Below, one piece after another: positions 54,729-63,717 of a stretch of 64,000 nt of DNA (position 1 is its first letter; every line of letters begins with the position of its first letter). The DNA comes from Mesorhizobium sophorae (GTDB lineage: Bacteria; Pseudomonadota; Alphaproteobacteria; Rhizobiales; Rhizobiaceae): the NCBI RefSeq assembly GCF_002270415.1, contig NZ_NNRI01000001.1, positions 248,001-312,000 of the forward strand, given 5' to 3'. The notes under the pieces are model-generated. The model was not told the DNA's origin. It saw only the letters and a list, made by a program, of their open reading frames with translations, and made no database searches. The translations under genes were made by a program, and so were the position numbers.

Positions 54729-55100
54729 ATGTCACTAGCAGCACGCGACGCAACCCATTCCAACATCTTCAAGTCGATGAAGGACATTACCTTCGAGCAG
54801 ACGATTTCGCATCAGTGCGGCGTCACCATGAACGACTCGGTCGAGGCTCGCGCCATCGCCGAATTCATGGGCCAGAAGCCGGGGGTAACCATCACCTACC
54901 AACCGGCGCTGATCCGCATCGACGGCGACGGCAAGCTGATCTTCAAGATGGACGCGATCGGCGAATATCTCGGCCGCGAGATTTCGGCCGAGACCTTCGA
55001 GGTCAACACCTCCACCCACTACGGCCGCATGGTTCGCGTCGACGACAACACCGTGATCCTGTTCGGCAACATGGACGAGATGTTCGAATACATCGAATAG
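54729..55100 (+). CDS. mimD: Monooxygenase coupling/effector protein
   Basis: A 123-residue cofactor-less regulatory protein of the MmoB/DmpM family. It includes CGVTMNDSVEARAIAEFMGQ and ITYQPALIRIDGDGKLIF, typical of the group; most members are 90-140 residues. It binds the hydroxylase and tunes substrate and oxygen access. CAGGAGA precedes the ATG. A strong hairpin follows before the amidohydrolase gene. Confidence 0.92.
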   Translation: MSLAARDATHSNIFKSMKDITFEQTISHQCGVTMNDSVEARAIAEFMGQKPGVTITYQPALIRIDGDGKLIFKMDAIGEYLGREISAETFEVNTSTHYGRMVRVDDNTVILFGNMDEMFEYIE

Positions 55101-55114
55101 CCGCCACGAAAATC

Positions 55115-55140
55115 CGGCGCGCCGCCGGAGCGGCGCGCCG
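55115..55140 (+). other. Strong hairpin after mimD
   Basis: Ten-base arms CGGCGCGCCG at 55115-55124 and 55131-55140 around a 6-base loop, 14 bases after the mimD stop, with no U-run. It divides the four monooxygenase genes from the accessory genes and may act in mRNA processing or polarity. Confidence 0.6.
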
Positions 55141-55172
55141 AACCGATCAACGCGATTGCTGCGGAGGCAACA

Positions 55173-56195
55173 ATGTACAGGACACCGGAAGGCAAGGACA
55201 TTTTCGTGGTCGACGGCCACACTCATTTCTGGGACGGCAGCCCGGAGAACCAGAAGAATATCCACGGCAAGCAGTTCATCGAGTGTTTCTATGCCTATCA
55301 CACAGGCTTGAGCCCGAAGGACCAGCTGTGGGAGAAGAGCAAGTTCGAGAAGTACAGCGCCGACGATCTCTATCGCGACCTGTTCATCGACGGTCCCGAC
55401 GATGTGGCGATCGTCCAGTCGACCTATCTCAAGGACTTCTACAAGAACGGCTTCAACACGATCGAGCGCAACGCCGAGGTGGCCAAGCGCTATCCCGAGC
55501 GTTTCATCGTCAACGGCGCCTTCGATCCGCGCGACGGCGAGAAGGCGCTTGAGTACATCCACTTCCTCAAGGAGACCTACGACGTCAAGGGCGTGAAGAT
55601 GTACACGGCCGAATGGAACGGCGCGTCCAAGGGCTGGAAGCTCACCGATCCCGATGCCTACAAATGCTTCGAACTCTGCGACAAGCTCGGCATCAGGAAC
55701 ATCCACGTCCACAAGGGCCCGACGATCATCCCGCTCTCGAAGGACGCCTTCGACGTCCATGACGTCGACCATGCGGCGACGGATTTCCAGAACCTCAACT
55801 GGATTGTCGAGCACTGCGGCCTGCCGCGCCTCGACGATTTCTGCTGGATCGCGACGCAGGAGACCAACGTCTATGGCGGCTTGGCGGTTGCGTTGCCGTT
55901 CATCCATGCGCGCCCGCGCTATTTCGGCGAGGTCATTGCCGAGCTCTTGTTCTGGCTCGGGCCAGAGAAGATCCTGTTCGGTTCCGACTACGCGATCTGG
56001 ACGCCGCGCTGGCTGGTCGACAAATTCTGGGCCTATCAGATCCCGCAGGACATCGCCGCCGAACGGGGTGTGCAGCTGACCGACGAGATCAAGGAGAAGA
56101 TCCTCGGCCTCAACGCCGCGCGTCTTTACAACATCGACGTCGAAGCCAAGAAGAAGGCGCTGGCCAGCACGCCCTTCAGCATCGCTGCGGAGTAG
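55173..56195 (+). CDS. Amidohydrolase family 2 protein of the monooxygenase cluster
   Basis: A 340-residue TIM-barrel metal hydrolase. Metal-ligand motifs: VDGHTHFWDG near residue 13, the His in IRNIHVHKG (about 178), the HC pair in WIVEHCGLP and the Asp in LFGSDYAIW (near 272). Homologous amidohydrolases follow mimD/prmD in known propane monooxygenase operons; their function there is unclear. It starts 72 bases after mimD and is 5 bases from the next gene. Confidence 0.87.
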   Translation: MYRTPEGKDIFVVDGHTHFWDGSPENQKNIHGKQFIECFYAYHTGLSPKDQLWEKSKFEKYSADDLYRDLFIDGPDDVAIVQSTYLKDFYKNGFNTIERNAEVAKRYPERFIVNGAFDPRDGEKALEYIHFLKETYDVKGVKMYTAEWNGASKGWKLTDPDAYKCFELCDKLGIRNIHVHKGPTIIPLSKDAFDVHDVDHAATDFQNLNWIVEHCGLPRLDDFCWIATQETNVYGGLAVALPFIHARPRYFGEVIAELLFWLGPEKILFGSDYAIWTPRWLVDKFWAYQIPQDIAAERGVQLTDEIKEKILGLNAARLYNIDVEAKKKALASTPFSIAAE

Positions 56196-56200
56196 GGGCC

Positions 56201-56998
56201 ATGGCAACCGCCAGCGTTTCCGGCAGCCGCGAGAAGGAACTCTGGCGGCGCCTTGATGAGGTCAACGACCCGGAACTCGACGAAGCCATCACCGAGATGG
56301 GCTTCGTCGAGCGGGCAGAGGTGATGGGCGACGGCAGCGCCGAGGTCGACTTCCGCCTGCCGACCTACTGGTGTTCGCCCAACTTCGCGTTCCTGATGCT
56401 GGACGGCGTCCGCAAGGCGCTCGACCAGCTCTCCTGGGCGCCTTCCTATCGCGTCAAGCTGCACGACCACATGTTCGCGGAGGAGGTCAATCGCGGCATG
56501 GAAGCCGGCAAGACATTCGGCGACATCTTTGCCGTGCTTGCCGAGGACCAGGATCTCGGCGCCTTGCGCGAGACCTTCAGGATGAAGGCCTTCAAGCGAC
56601 GCCAGGAGGCGGTTTTGCGCGGCCTGCGGCTGCACGGCCTGACTGATCTGGAAATCCTCGGCATGGACCTGCCGGCATACGACGTCGCGCGGTTCGAGCC
56701 GGGCGAGGCGATCAAGCAGAAGCCGAGATACAGGGCGGCCCTGCTCGAGCGGTTTCCCGATCGCCGGGCGGACGATCCCGTCTTCGTGACCTGGGAAGGG
56801 CAGCCCATACCGCCTGGCGCACTCGGTGCTCATCTCGCCGAGCTGCGCGGTGTGCGCATCAACATGGAGTTCAACGGCGCGCTGTGCCGGGGGCTCAAGC
56901 AGACGAGATACAAGGAACTGGATGTGGTCGACGGCGAACCGACGCTGGTCGATTTCATTCTGGATCGCGTGCCGGCCAGGACCGCACCGACCGCCTGA
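56201..56998 (+). CDS. DUF59/MIP18-type metal-sulfur cluster assembly-like protein
   Basis: A 265-residue protein with an N-terminal DUF59 domain (about 8-85: RRLDEVNDPELDEAITEMGF, FRLPTYWCSPNFAFLML, with one cysteine in the usual position). The C-terminal 170 residues are not recognised. DUF59 proteins help assemble iron or iron-sulfur centres, so it may help load the diiron centre of MimA or the MimB cluster. It lies between the amidohydrolase and the GroEL-like gene, as in other mim/prm clusters. Confidence 0.8.
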   Translation: MATASVSGSREKELWRRLDEVNDPELDEAITEMGFVERAEVMGDGSAEVDFRLPTYWCSPNFAFLMLDGVRKALDQLSWAPSYRVKLHDHMFAEEVNRGMEAGKTFGDIFAVLAEDQDLGALRETFRMKAFKRRQEAVLRGLRLHGLTDLEILGMDLPAYDVARFEPGEAIKQKPRYRAALLERFPDRRADDPVFVTWEGQPIPPGALGAHLAELRGVRINMEFNGALCRGLKQTRYKELDVVDGEPTLVDFILDRVPARTAPTA

Positions 56999-57075
56999 AG
57001 CAGAGCTGACAGCAACGGCCTCCCTCGCACGAGGCCCCTAACCAACAACCCGCCCGTAAGGCGGAAGGAGGAATC

Positions 57076-58707
57076 ATGCCCAAGATAATGCTTCACAATT
57101 CCGAGGCCCGCCGTGCTCTCGCCCGTGGCGTCTTTCGGCTCGCCGCCGCCGTCGAGCCGACGCTCGGCCCCAAAGGCATGAACGCCATGATCGACCGGCC
57201 GATCGGCACGCCGATGGTGACCCGCGACGGTGTCAGCATCGCCTCCGAGATCGAACTGCACGACCGTTTCGAAAACATGGGTGCGCAGGTCGTCCGCGAA
57301 GTGTCGATGCAGACCAACGAGATCGCCGGCGATGGCACCACGACGGCCATCGTGCTCGCCAACGCGCTCATCCAGGGCGGTGTCGAGGCGAATGAGCGCG
57401 GCGTGAAATCCGTCGATTTGTGCAAGGGCATCGACCTTGCCGTGGCGTCGGTGGTGGCGGCGCTCAAGGCTTCCGCCAAGCCGGCAAAGGGCAACGGCAT
57501 CCTGGCCTCGGTCGCCAACATCGCGGCGACCAACACCAAGCTTGGCGCGCTGGTGGCGGAAGCCCATCAGCGGGTGGGCGCCGAAGGCGTCATCACCACT
57601 GATTTCAGCGTTACCACCGAGACCACGCTTGATGTCGTCGAGGGCATGTCCTTCGAACGCGGCTACCTCTCGCATCACATGGTGACCGACCAGGAGAAGA
57701 TGGAGGCCGTGCTCGAACGGCCCTACATCCTGATGACCGACCTCAAGATCAAGGAGCCCGGGCAGCTCGATGCGGTGCGCCGCATTGCCGACGCGGATGG
57801 CCGGCCGCTGCTGGTCGTGTCCGAGGAAATGTCGCCGGAAGTGGTGGTGACGCTGCTCGGCAAGCAGGGACCGGGACGGTACCTGGTCGTCCATCCGCCG
57901 GAATACGGCCATTGGCGCAAGGCGATGATGGAGGATCTGGCCATTATCACCGGCGGCAAGGTGATCGCACGCGATCTCGGCGGCCGGCTCGAGGACGTCA
58001 CCGCCGAGGATCTCGGGACGGCCGACCGGGTGAAGACCAGTTCGTCCTACACCTCGATCATTCGCGGCGGCGGCGACCCCGGCGCAATCGCTTCGCGCCG
58101 TGCCCAGGTGCAGCGTCAGTATGAAGCCTCGCAGCCCAACATCGACCAGGACAAGCTGCGCGAACGCCTGGCCAAGCTCTCCGGCGGCACCGCGATCCTC
58201 TACGCCGGCGGTGTCACGCCGGTCGAGCAGAAGCGGACCATCCAGCTGATCGAGGATTCCTTGAATGCGGTGCGCGCCGCGTCCGAGGAGGGGGTGGTCG
58301 CCGGCGGTGGTTCGGCACTCGCGCAGATCGCGCCGCTGCTCGACAAGGTCGCGGCCGGCGTCGATGGCGATGTCGCCGAGGGCGTGCGCCTGGTGCGCTC
58401 GGTCCTGTCGCGGCCGCTGTGGCGCATCGCCGCCAATGCCGGCGCCGATCCCGAAGCGGTGGTGGTCGAGGTCACCCGCATCAATGGCGGCTATGGCTAC
58501 AACGCCTCGACCGGCGCGTATCAGAATATGTTCGAGGCAGGCATCATCGATCCGGTCCGCGTCACCTACACCGCGCTCGCCAACGCTGCTTCCGTGGCGA
58601 CGCTGATCCTGACCACCGAAACGCTGATTGGCGATCTCGCCGAGGATGAGGATCCGACGGCCGGTCCGGCGCGTGGCGGCGGCTCGGAAAAACTCGGCCG
58701 CGCCTGA
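57076..58707 (+). CDS. mimG: Dedicated GroEL-like chaperonin of the monooxygenase cluster
   Basis: A 543-residue type I chaperonin paralogue. The ATP motif GDGTTT is at 85-90, EGVVAGGGSAL near 397-407 is the late ATPase segment. It diverges from housekeeping GroEL and ends GGGSEKLGRA instead of the GGM tail. No groES-like gene is adjacent. Such chaperonins are known to be needed for folding of the Mim hydroxylase in heterologous hosts. GGAAGGAGG precedes the ATG. Confidence 0.9.
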   Translation: MPKIMLHNSEARRALARGVFRLAAAVEPTLGPKGMNAMIDRPIGTPMVTRDGVSIASEIELHDRFENMGAQVVREVSMQTNEIAGDGTTTAIVLANALIQGGVEANERGVKSVDLCKGIDLAVASVVAALKASAKPAKGNGILASVANIAATNTKLGALVAEAHQRVGAEGVITTDFSVTTETTLDVVEGMSFERGYLSHHMVTDQEKMEAVLERPYILMTDLKIKEPGQLDAVRRIADADGRPLLVVSEEMSPEVVVTLLGKQGPGRYLVVHPPEYGHWRKAMMEDLAIITGGKVIARDLGGRLEDVTAEDLGTADRVKTSSSYTSIIRGGGDPGAIASRRAQVQRQYEASQPNIDQDKLRERLAKLSGGTAILYAGGVTPVEQKRTIQLIEDSLNAVRAASEEGVVAGGGSALAQIAPLLDKVAAGVDGDVAEGVRLVRSVLSRPLWRIAANAGADPEAVVVEVTRINGGYGYNASTGAYQNMFEAGIIDPVRVTYTALANAASVATLILTTETLIGDLAEDEDPTAGPARGGGSEKLGRA

Positions 58708-58752
58708 AGCAACATTGCAACGCAACGATTTCGACGTTGAAAGGACACGACG

Positions 58753-59796
58753 ATGAAAGCTGCCAGACTCTACGAATACGACCCGAAGATGAATGTTCGG
58801 CTCAAGATCGAGGAGGTCAAGGCGCCGACGATCACCGCGCCCGACGAGGTGATCGTGCGGGTCGGCGCCGCGGGCCTCTGCCGCACCGATTTGCACATCA
58901 TCGAAGGGGTGTGGAAGCCAACGATGGACCCTGAAGGCACGCTGTTGCCCTATATCATGGGTCACGAAAATGCCGGCTGGGTCGAGGAGGTCGGCAGCGG
59001 CGTCCGATCGGTCAAGCGCGGCGATGCGGTGATCTGCCACCCCTTCCGTTCCTGCGGCATCTGCCTCAACTGCCGCCATGGCGAGGACATGTATTGCGAC
59101 AACGGCCAGTTCCCCGGCCTTGGCATGAATGGCGGTTTCGCCGAATATTTCATTACCAGCGAACGCTCGCTGATCAAGCTGAATGCCAACATCACGCCGA
59201 TCGAGGTGGCGCCGCTGGCCGATGCCGGTATCACCGCCTACCGCGCCGCCAAGCGCGCCGCCAAGCTCCTGCGGCCGGGGAGTTACTGCGTGCTCCTCGG
59301 CATTGGCGGGCTTGGCCATATCGCTCTGCAATCGCTGCACGCGATTTCGGGTTGCCGCATCATCGCCGTCGATCGCGAACCTGCAGCGCGGGTGCTGGCC
59401 AAGGACCTTGGCGCCGACTTCGTCCTCGATGGCGGCCCAAACATTGTCGAGGAAGTCAGCCAGATCACCGGCGGCGGCGCGCATGTGGTGATCGATTTCG
59501 TCGGTGAACTCGGTGTCGAGAACATCTGCTGGAAGATGGTGCGCAAAGGCGGGCAACTGTTCGTCGTCGGCTATGGCGGCAACATCAACGTACCGACCGC
59601 GCATCTCGTCATCGAGGAGATCAACATCGGCGGCAGCCTGGTCGGCAATTTCACCGAGCTTGTCGAACTGATGGAGCTCAACGCCGACGGCAAGGTGAAG
59701 ATGCACTACACCGAATACAATCTCGCCAGCATCAACACCGCGCTCGACGATTTCAAGAACCGCCGGTTCACCGGCCGTGGTGTCATCGTTCCCTGA
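58753..59796 (+). CDS. Zinc-dependent alcohol dehydrogenase
   Basis: A 347-residue medium-chain dehydrogenase. Catalytic zinc ligands Cys43 and His71-Glu72 (GHENAG) and structural cysteines 101, 104, 107 and 115 are all present. The NAD fold has LLGIGGLGHIALQ. It would oxidise the alcohol made by MimABCD, for example 2-propanol to acetone, though the substrate is not proven. It is 45 bases after the chaperonin gene and ends the operon before a strong terminator. Confidence 0.9.
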   Translation: MKAARLYEYDPKMNVRLKIEEVKAPTITAPDEVIVRVGAAGLCRTDLHIIEGVWKPTMDPEGTLLPYIMGHENAGWVEEVGSGVRSVKRGDAVICHPFRSCGICLNCRHGEDMYCDNGQFPGLGMNGGFAEYFITSERSLIKLNANITPIEVAPLADAGITAYRAAKRAAKLLRPGSYCVLLGIGGLGHIALQSLHAISGCRIIAVDREPAARVLAKDLGADFVLDGGPNIVEEVSQITGGGAHVVIDFVGELGVENICWKMVRKGGQLFVVGYGGNINVPTAHLVIEEINIGGSLVGNFTELVELMELNADGKVKMHYTEYNLASINTALDDFKNRRFTGRGVIVP

Positions 59797-59825
59797 AGGC
59801 GATTTCGGTCGCCGAACTTTCCCCG

Positions 59826-59854
59826 ACCCGCGGCGCGAATGCCGCGGGTTTTTT
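59826..59854 (+). terminator. Intrinsic terminator of the mim operon
   Basis: Perfect 9-bp stem ACCCGCGGC / GCCGCGGGT around GCGAAT, directly followed by a T-run (TTTTT at 59850-59854). It lies 29 bases after the dehydrogenase stop. Confidence 0.9.
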
Positions 59855-59905
59855 GCCGATGATTGGATCTAGTGCATGTCGCCCAGAAGTGACCCGCGAC
59901 GCGCT

Positions 59906-61984
59906 TTAGAGGAAACCGCGCCGGATGCCGTATTGGCCGAGTTTGCGATAAAGCGTCGGCCGCGAAATGCCGAGCCTCAGCGCGACCTTGCTGAGATTGC
60001 CGCCCTCCGCGACAAGCGCATTCTTGATCGCCTGGCGTTCTCCATCCTCGAATGTACACACGGGTGCTTCAAGCATGGTCGTGGGATGGTCGCTGTGCAT
60101 GGCCATTGCGTTGCGGTTGCCCGCACTGATTTCTTCGGGAAGGTCCCGGAGTCCGATCATGCCGTCGCGCGCCAGTATGTGCAGGCGCTCGACCAGGTTC
60201 TTCAATTCGCGCACATTTCCAGGCCAGCGATAGGCCAGCAGCGCGTCGAGTGCCTCGTTTGAGAACTCCAGGGGATCAGTGCCCGCCAGTTTTGCGATCT
60301 GACGATTGAAGTGCTCGACCAGCAAGAGCACGTCGTCGCCGCGCTCACGCAGGGCCGGCACATGAATCGAGACCGCGCCGATGCGGTAATAGAGATCGCT
60401 GCGGAAGCGTCCGGCCGCGACTTCCTGCTTGAGATCGCGATTGGTCGAGGCGACCAGTCGCACGTCCACCGGCCGGCCCCTCGAATCGCCGATGCGGTGA
60501 ACCACGCGCTCCTCCAGGACACGCAACAGGAACGGCTGGATTTCGAGCGGCAACTCGCCGATTTCGTCAAGGCTGAGCACACCGCCATTGGCGAGTTCGA
60601 AGATGCCCGGCTTGCCGTCCCGCGAAGCTCCGGTAAAGGCTCCGCCCACGTGACCGAACAATTCGCTGCCGAACAGCTCCTTGGTGATTGCGCCACAGTT
60701 CATGGCGATGAACGGGTCGTTTTCGGTGCGCCGGCTGCCGGCATGGACAAGCCGCGCAAACAGCTCTTTGCCGACACCGGTTTCGCCTTCTATCAGCAGC
60801 GAGGTGACACCGTTCGATCCGGCCACCCGGGAAGCGACATCGACGGCGGCCAGCAATTTTTCGCTTTCGCCGATGATCATCGCCGCGGCTGCACGCAGGT
60901 GTTTGTCCCCCTCCCGACGCATCACCGTCATGCTCGAGACGGCCGGTACGGAGGGAAACACCAGAGCCGCGCCACGAAGGTCGCCATCCAGCTTCAGCGG
61001 CGTGACATGGCAGGATCGCAGGTGCGCCGGCAGCGCGTTGGCAAGATCGGTCTCCGAGCCGGAGGCCGGCAGGTTCATGAGCCAACGTCCGCGGCCCGGC
61101 TCCATCGGGCCGTCCATCATCTCCGTCGCGTCGCCGTTGGGCACGTTGTTGCAGAAGATCGCGCGGCCACGATGATCGACGATCACCAACCCGTCTTTCC
61201 GGCGGTAGCTGGGTGCCGAGGAAATAAAGGCTTCGAGCAGGCGTGTGCGCTGCTCCTGCTGCTGTTCGGCGAGAGCCTTTTCGATTTGCCTGGCGGTGGC
61301 GGCGACGAGCGCCGTGTTATGCGGCCGGAAGATCGGCGAATAGCCCGACAGGTCGACAACGCCGATGATCTTGCCATCCAGGGGATCGCGGATCGGCGCG
61401 CCGGCGCAGGTCCAGGATTTGATGCCGGCACAGAAATGTTCGGCCGCGTGAACAAAAATCGGTTCCCCGGTCCACAGCGCGGTCCCAATGCCGTTGGTTC
61501 CGACGGCATCTTCGTTCCATTTGCCGCCGACGGCCAGATGGATGTCCATGCCGTCATGCAGTGTCTTCTTGTCGCCGATGGCGTCGATCAGCACGCCATC
61601 GCTGTCGGCAAGCACCAGCATCGCTCCCGTTCCGTCCAGCAACTGGCCAAGCGACGCGAATGACCGCCGCGCCGCCGAGAGCAGTTCGGCATTGGCGCGG
61701 GTCAGATATTCGATCTCGTTCCGATCGCTGTTCAGCGGCGCTTCGATGCCCTGCGCATTGATGCCGCCGGTGGCGCTGCGGTACCAGGAATCGTGGATCA
61801 GCGAGCGGACGTGGACCGGATCGCGGGCGCATGTCGGCTCGTCGGAGAGAAAACTCTCCCAGGCGCGCATGGTGGCGCGCTCGTCATAGTCGATGTTGTC
61901 CAGGATCAATTGTCCGGTGGCCATTGAAGCGCGCGCCGGAAGAGCATCGGTCTTCATCTGATCGGGGCCGTTCGCGTGTCTCAT
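59906..61984 (-). CDS. Sigma-54-dependent transcriptional activator, AcoR/MimR type
   Basis: A 692-residue enhancer-binding protein. An N-terminal GAF-like sensor region (about 60-240, with GTNGIGTALWTGEPIFVHAA and the CAGAPIRD run) is followed by the AAA+ domain: Walker A GETGVGKE at 400-407, GAFTGA at 448-453, and Walker B VLSLDEIGE near 470. A C-terminal Fis-type helix-turn-helix is GNLSKVALRLGISRPTLYRK. It should activate the sigma-54 promoter at 50519 in response to substrate or product. ATG 61984 is chosen; 61957 and 61924 are alternatives. Confidence 0.92.
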   Translation of the reverse strand: MRHANGPDQMKTDALPARASMATGQLILDNIDYDERATMRAWESFLSDEPTCARDPVHVRSLIHDSWYRSATGGINAQGIEAPLNSDRNEIEYLTRANAELLSAARRSFASLGQLLDGTGAMLVLADSDGVLIDAIGDKKTLHDGMDIHLAVGGKWNEDAVGTNGIGTALWTGEPIFVHAAEHFCAGIKSWTCAGAPIRDPLDGKIIGVVDLSGYSPIFRPHNTALVAATARQIEKALAEQQQEQRTRLLEAFISSAPSYRRKDGLVIVDHRGRAIFCNNVPNGDATEMMDGPMEPGRGRWLMNLPASGSETDLANALPAHLRSCHVTPLKLDGDLRGAALVFPSVPAVSSMTVMRREGDKHLRAAAAMIIGESEKLLAAVDVASRVAGSNGVTSLLIEGETGVGKELFARLVHAGSRRTENDPFIAMNCGAITKELFGSELFGHVGGAFTGASRDGKPGIFELANGGVLSLDEIGELPLEIQPFLLRVLEERVVHRIGDSRGRPVDVRLVASTNRDLKQEVAAGRFRSDLYYRIGAVSIHVPALRERGDDVLLLVEHFNRQIAKLAGTDPLEFSNEALDALLAYRWPGNVRELKNLVERLHILARDGMIGLRDLPEEISAGNRNAMAMHSDHPTTMLEAPVCTFEDGERQAIKNALVAEGGNLSKVALRLGISRPTLYRKLGQYGIRRGFL

Positions 61985-62068
61985 TCAGCCATCACAGTAC
62001 CTTTGAGGTATGCCATTTCTGTATGCTGTCGCGGATTGGACGTGCAGGGGACGCCCGAACGCCGGTCG

Positions 62069-62542
62069 TCAGTCGATGCCGAGTTTGGCACCGATGTCGG
62101 CGGCAAGCTGGTCTTCGGAATAGGTCGTGGTCACCCTGGATCCATCCAGATCGGCAAGGGCCTGCGCGATGGTTTCGTCGACCGGCGAGAAAAAGCCGTT
62201 CTGCTTCGTTGCCAGGACGAAGATCTGGTCTCCGTCCCGGTTGCGGATGTCGCCGATATGATGAAGCTGGCGACCGGTGTTCTGATCCTTGGAGATCACG
62301 CGGCCGTTCATGGTGACACGGATGGACGGGCTCGCTTCGGAGGCGGTTGCCGCACTGCCGCCGACATGGATGATCAGGCCTTCAGCCTTGGGTTGCTGGC
62401 GTGGCTGCCTGGAAGCCGAATAGCCGCCGCCGCTGATCTGGTCGGCAAGGCGAACGATGGTCGAGCGGTTCTGCTCGATCAGCCTTTTGACCTGGACGTC
62501 CTCGCGCCGCGGGCCATCCCGCTTGGAGATGATCTCAACCAT
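62069..62542 (-). CDS. 157-residue hypothetical protein upstream of the activator
   Basis: Begins MVEIISKRDGPRREDVQVKR, followed by a Gly/Gln/Pro-rich linker and a C-terminal beta-rich part (IRVTMNGRVISKDQN, DGDQIFVLATKQNGFF). No family recognised. GGGAGG stands before ATG 62542. It is 84 bases ahead of the activator on the same strand, so they may be co-transcribed. The frame could be read 15 codons further upstream, without a better start. Confidence 0.65.
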   Translation of the reverse strand: MVEIISKRDGPRREDVQVKRLIEQNRSTIVRLADQISGGGYSASRQPRQQPKAEGLIIHVGGSAATASEASPSIRVTMNGRVISKDQNTGRQLHHIGDIRNRDGDQIFVLATKQNGFFSPVDETIAQALADLDGSRVTTTYSEDQLAADIGAKLGID

Positions 62543-62669
62543 GAATCCTCCCAGATTCGCTCGGGCTTGGCCGGGGGTACGGCTCACTTCTTGTTCTTTT
62601 GAGGTGAGCCTACACCGCCTCGGTGAGGTTCGCCATCGATAACATATAGCACCAGAGTTCCGGGCGCTG

Positions 62670-62687
62670 GTAGCAGGTGGCTGCTAC
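62670..62687. promoter_or_regulatory. Inverted repeat GTAGCAG-N4-CTGCTAC
   Basis: Perfect 7-bp arms with a 4-base spacer, 128 bases upstream of the 157-residue protein start and 94 bases beyond the methyltransferase stop. Could be an operator or a small hairpin; nothing more is supported in 62543-62780. Confidence 0.35.
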
Positions 62688-62780
62688 ACATTTGGAAGCG
62701 GACGACAAACGATAGATGACTTCAGGGTCGCCTGTGGGAGGTCCGTGCGGCCGCACTGATCGATGTTGGCTGCCGATCCC

Positions 62781-63497
62781 TCAGGTGGGTACGAGCCCGT
62801 AGGCAAGGCCCATCTTCGTCCTTGCCATGGTGGTTGATGAAGCGTCCACCAGGAGGCGTTTGCCCCAGCTTTCGTCCCGATCGATTTGAAAGCCGACGTC
62901 GCGCAACATGGCAAACAGGCATTCCCTGTTGGGGACCCAGAAATTGGTGATGTCGCCGGCAAGTGTCCCTGCTTCGTAGTACTGCGCGACCGCGACGCCG
63001 GGCATCAGCTCCGGTTCGAACTGCGTTTCAACAAGCAGGCGGCTCCGACAAAGCTGCGCAACGATGTTCAGCGCGCGCATCATGTCGGGCAGATGGTAAA
63101 GAACACCCAGAAACAGCACGATATCGAACTCACCAATATCGGAGCCGGGGATGTCGTACAGGTTCATCTGCCTGTAATCGAATTCCAAACCGGTAAGTTG
63201 CTCCATGGCTTCGAATCCATGGCCATTCTTGGCCCGATAATCGACCACCGTTACCTGTGCTCCGCGGCGAGCCATGTTCATCGAAAAAAAGCCGTCCGAC
63301 GGGCCTATGTCCAACACCTGCAGGCCGGTCATATCTTTAGGCAATCGCAGTTTTTCGAGTAGGAACTGGGGATCGTAGGAGCCCGGCGTGACCACGCCGG
63401 GGTACACTTCAAATTTGTGGTGCCAATGCGGCACCTTTGAAACGATCGCCCGGGCTCTGTCTTGGTCACCGGAGGTCACTGGTGCTCTGGAGTGCAT
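62781..63497 (-). CDS. CmoB-like (DUF1698) SAM-dependent methyltransferase
   Basis: A 238-residue class I methyltransferase. It has WHHKFEVYPGVVTPGSYDP near residue 25, SAM motif VLDIGPSDGFFSMNMARRG, and VLFLGVLYHLPD, all similar to the CmoB (tRNA carboxymethyl transfer) group but shorter. In polysaccharide contexts such proteins often methylate sugars. ATG 63497 has GGAGATTAGAG upstream; the upstream in-frame ATG 63560 is not supported. It diverges from the sulfotransferase. Confidence 0.82.
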   Translation of the reverse strand: MHSRAPVTSGDQDRARAIVSKVPHWHHKFEVYPGVVTPGSYDPQFLLEKLRLPKDMTGLQVLDIGPSDGFFSMNMARRGAQVTVVDYRAKNGHGFEAMEQLTGLEFDYRQMNLYDIPGSDIGEFDIVLFLGVLYHLPDMMRALNIVAQLCRSRLLVETQFEPELMPGVAVAQYYEAGTLAGDITNFWVPNRECLFAMLRDVGFQIDRDESWGKRLLVDASSTTMARTKMGLAYGLVPT

Positions 63498-63717
63498 CTC
63501 TCTAATCTCCAATCCAAGTCCTGCTTCTATCAGGAGACAAAAATTTGCCCCGAACATCACATGCCGGTTATGTGCGCCAGGCGGCGACTATGCATGCGGG
63601 GTCCATCGTTGCCAACAGTTCAACTGATGTCCCCGACGGCAATCGGGAGCACATGGCGCCGTCCCTCCGTAGGGTTCGATCGCCTTTAGGTGCCGGACGC
63701 GTATCCTTGGAACTCTT

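Noticed and set aside
56830..59706. A 958-codon open frame on the minus strand
   Set aside because: It lies entirely opposite the DUF59, chaperonin and dehydrogenase genes. High third-position GC produces such antisense frames; its translation is low-complexity and His/Asp/Arg-rich.
60311..61663. A 450-codon open frame on the plus strand
   Set aside because: It is antisense to the sigma-54 activator, which has intact Walker and GAFTGA motifs.
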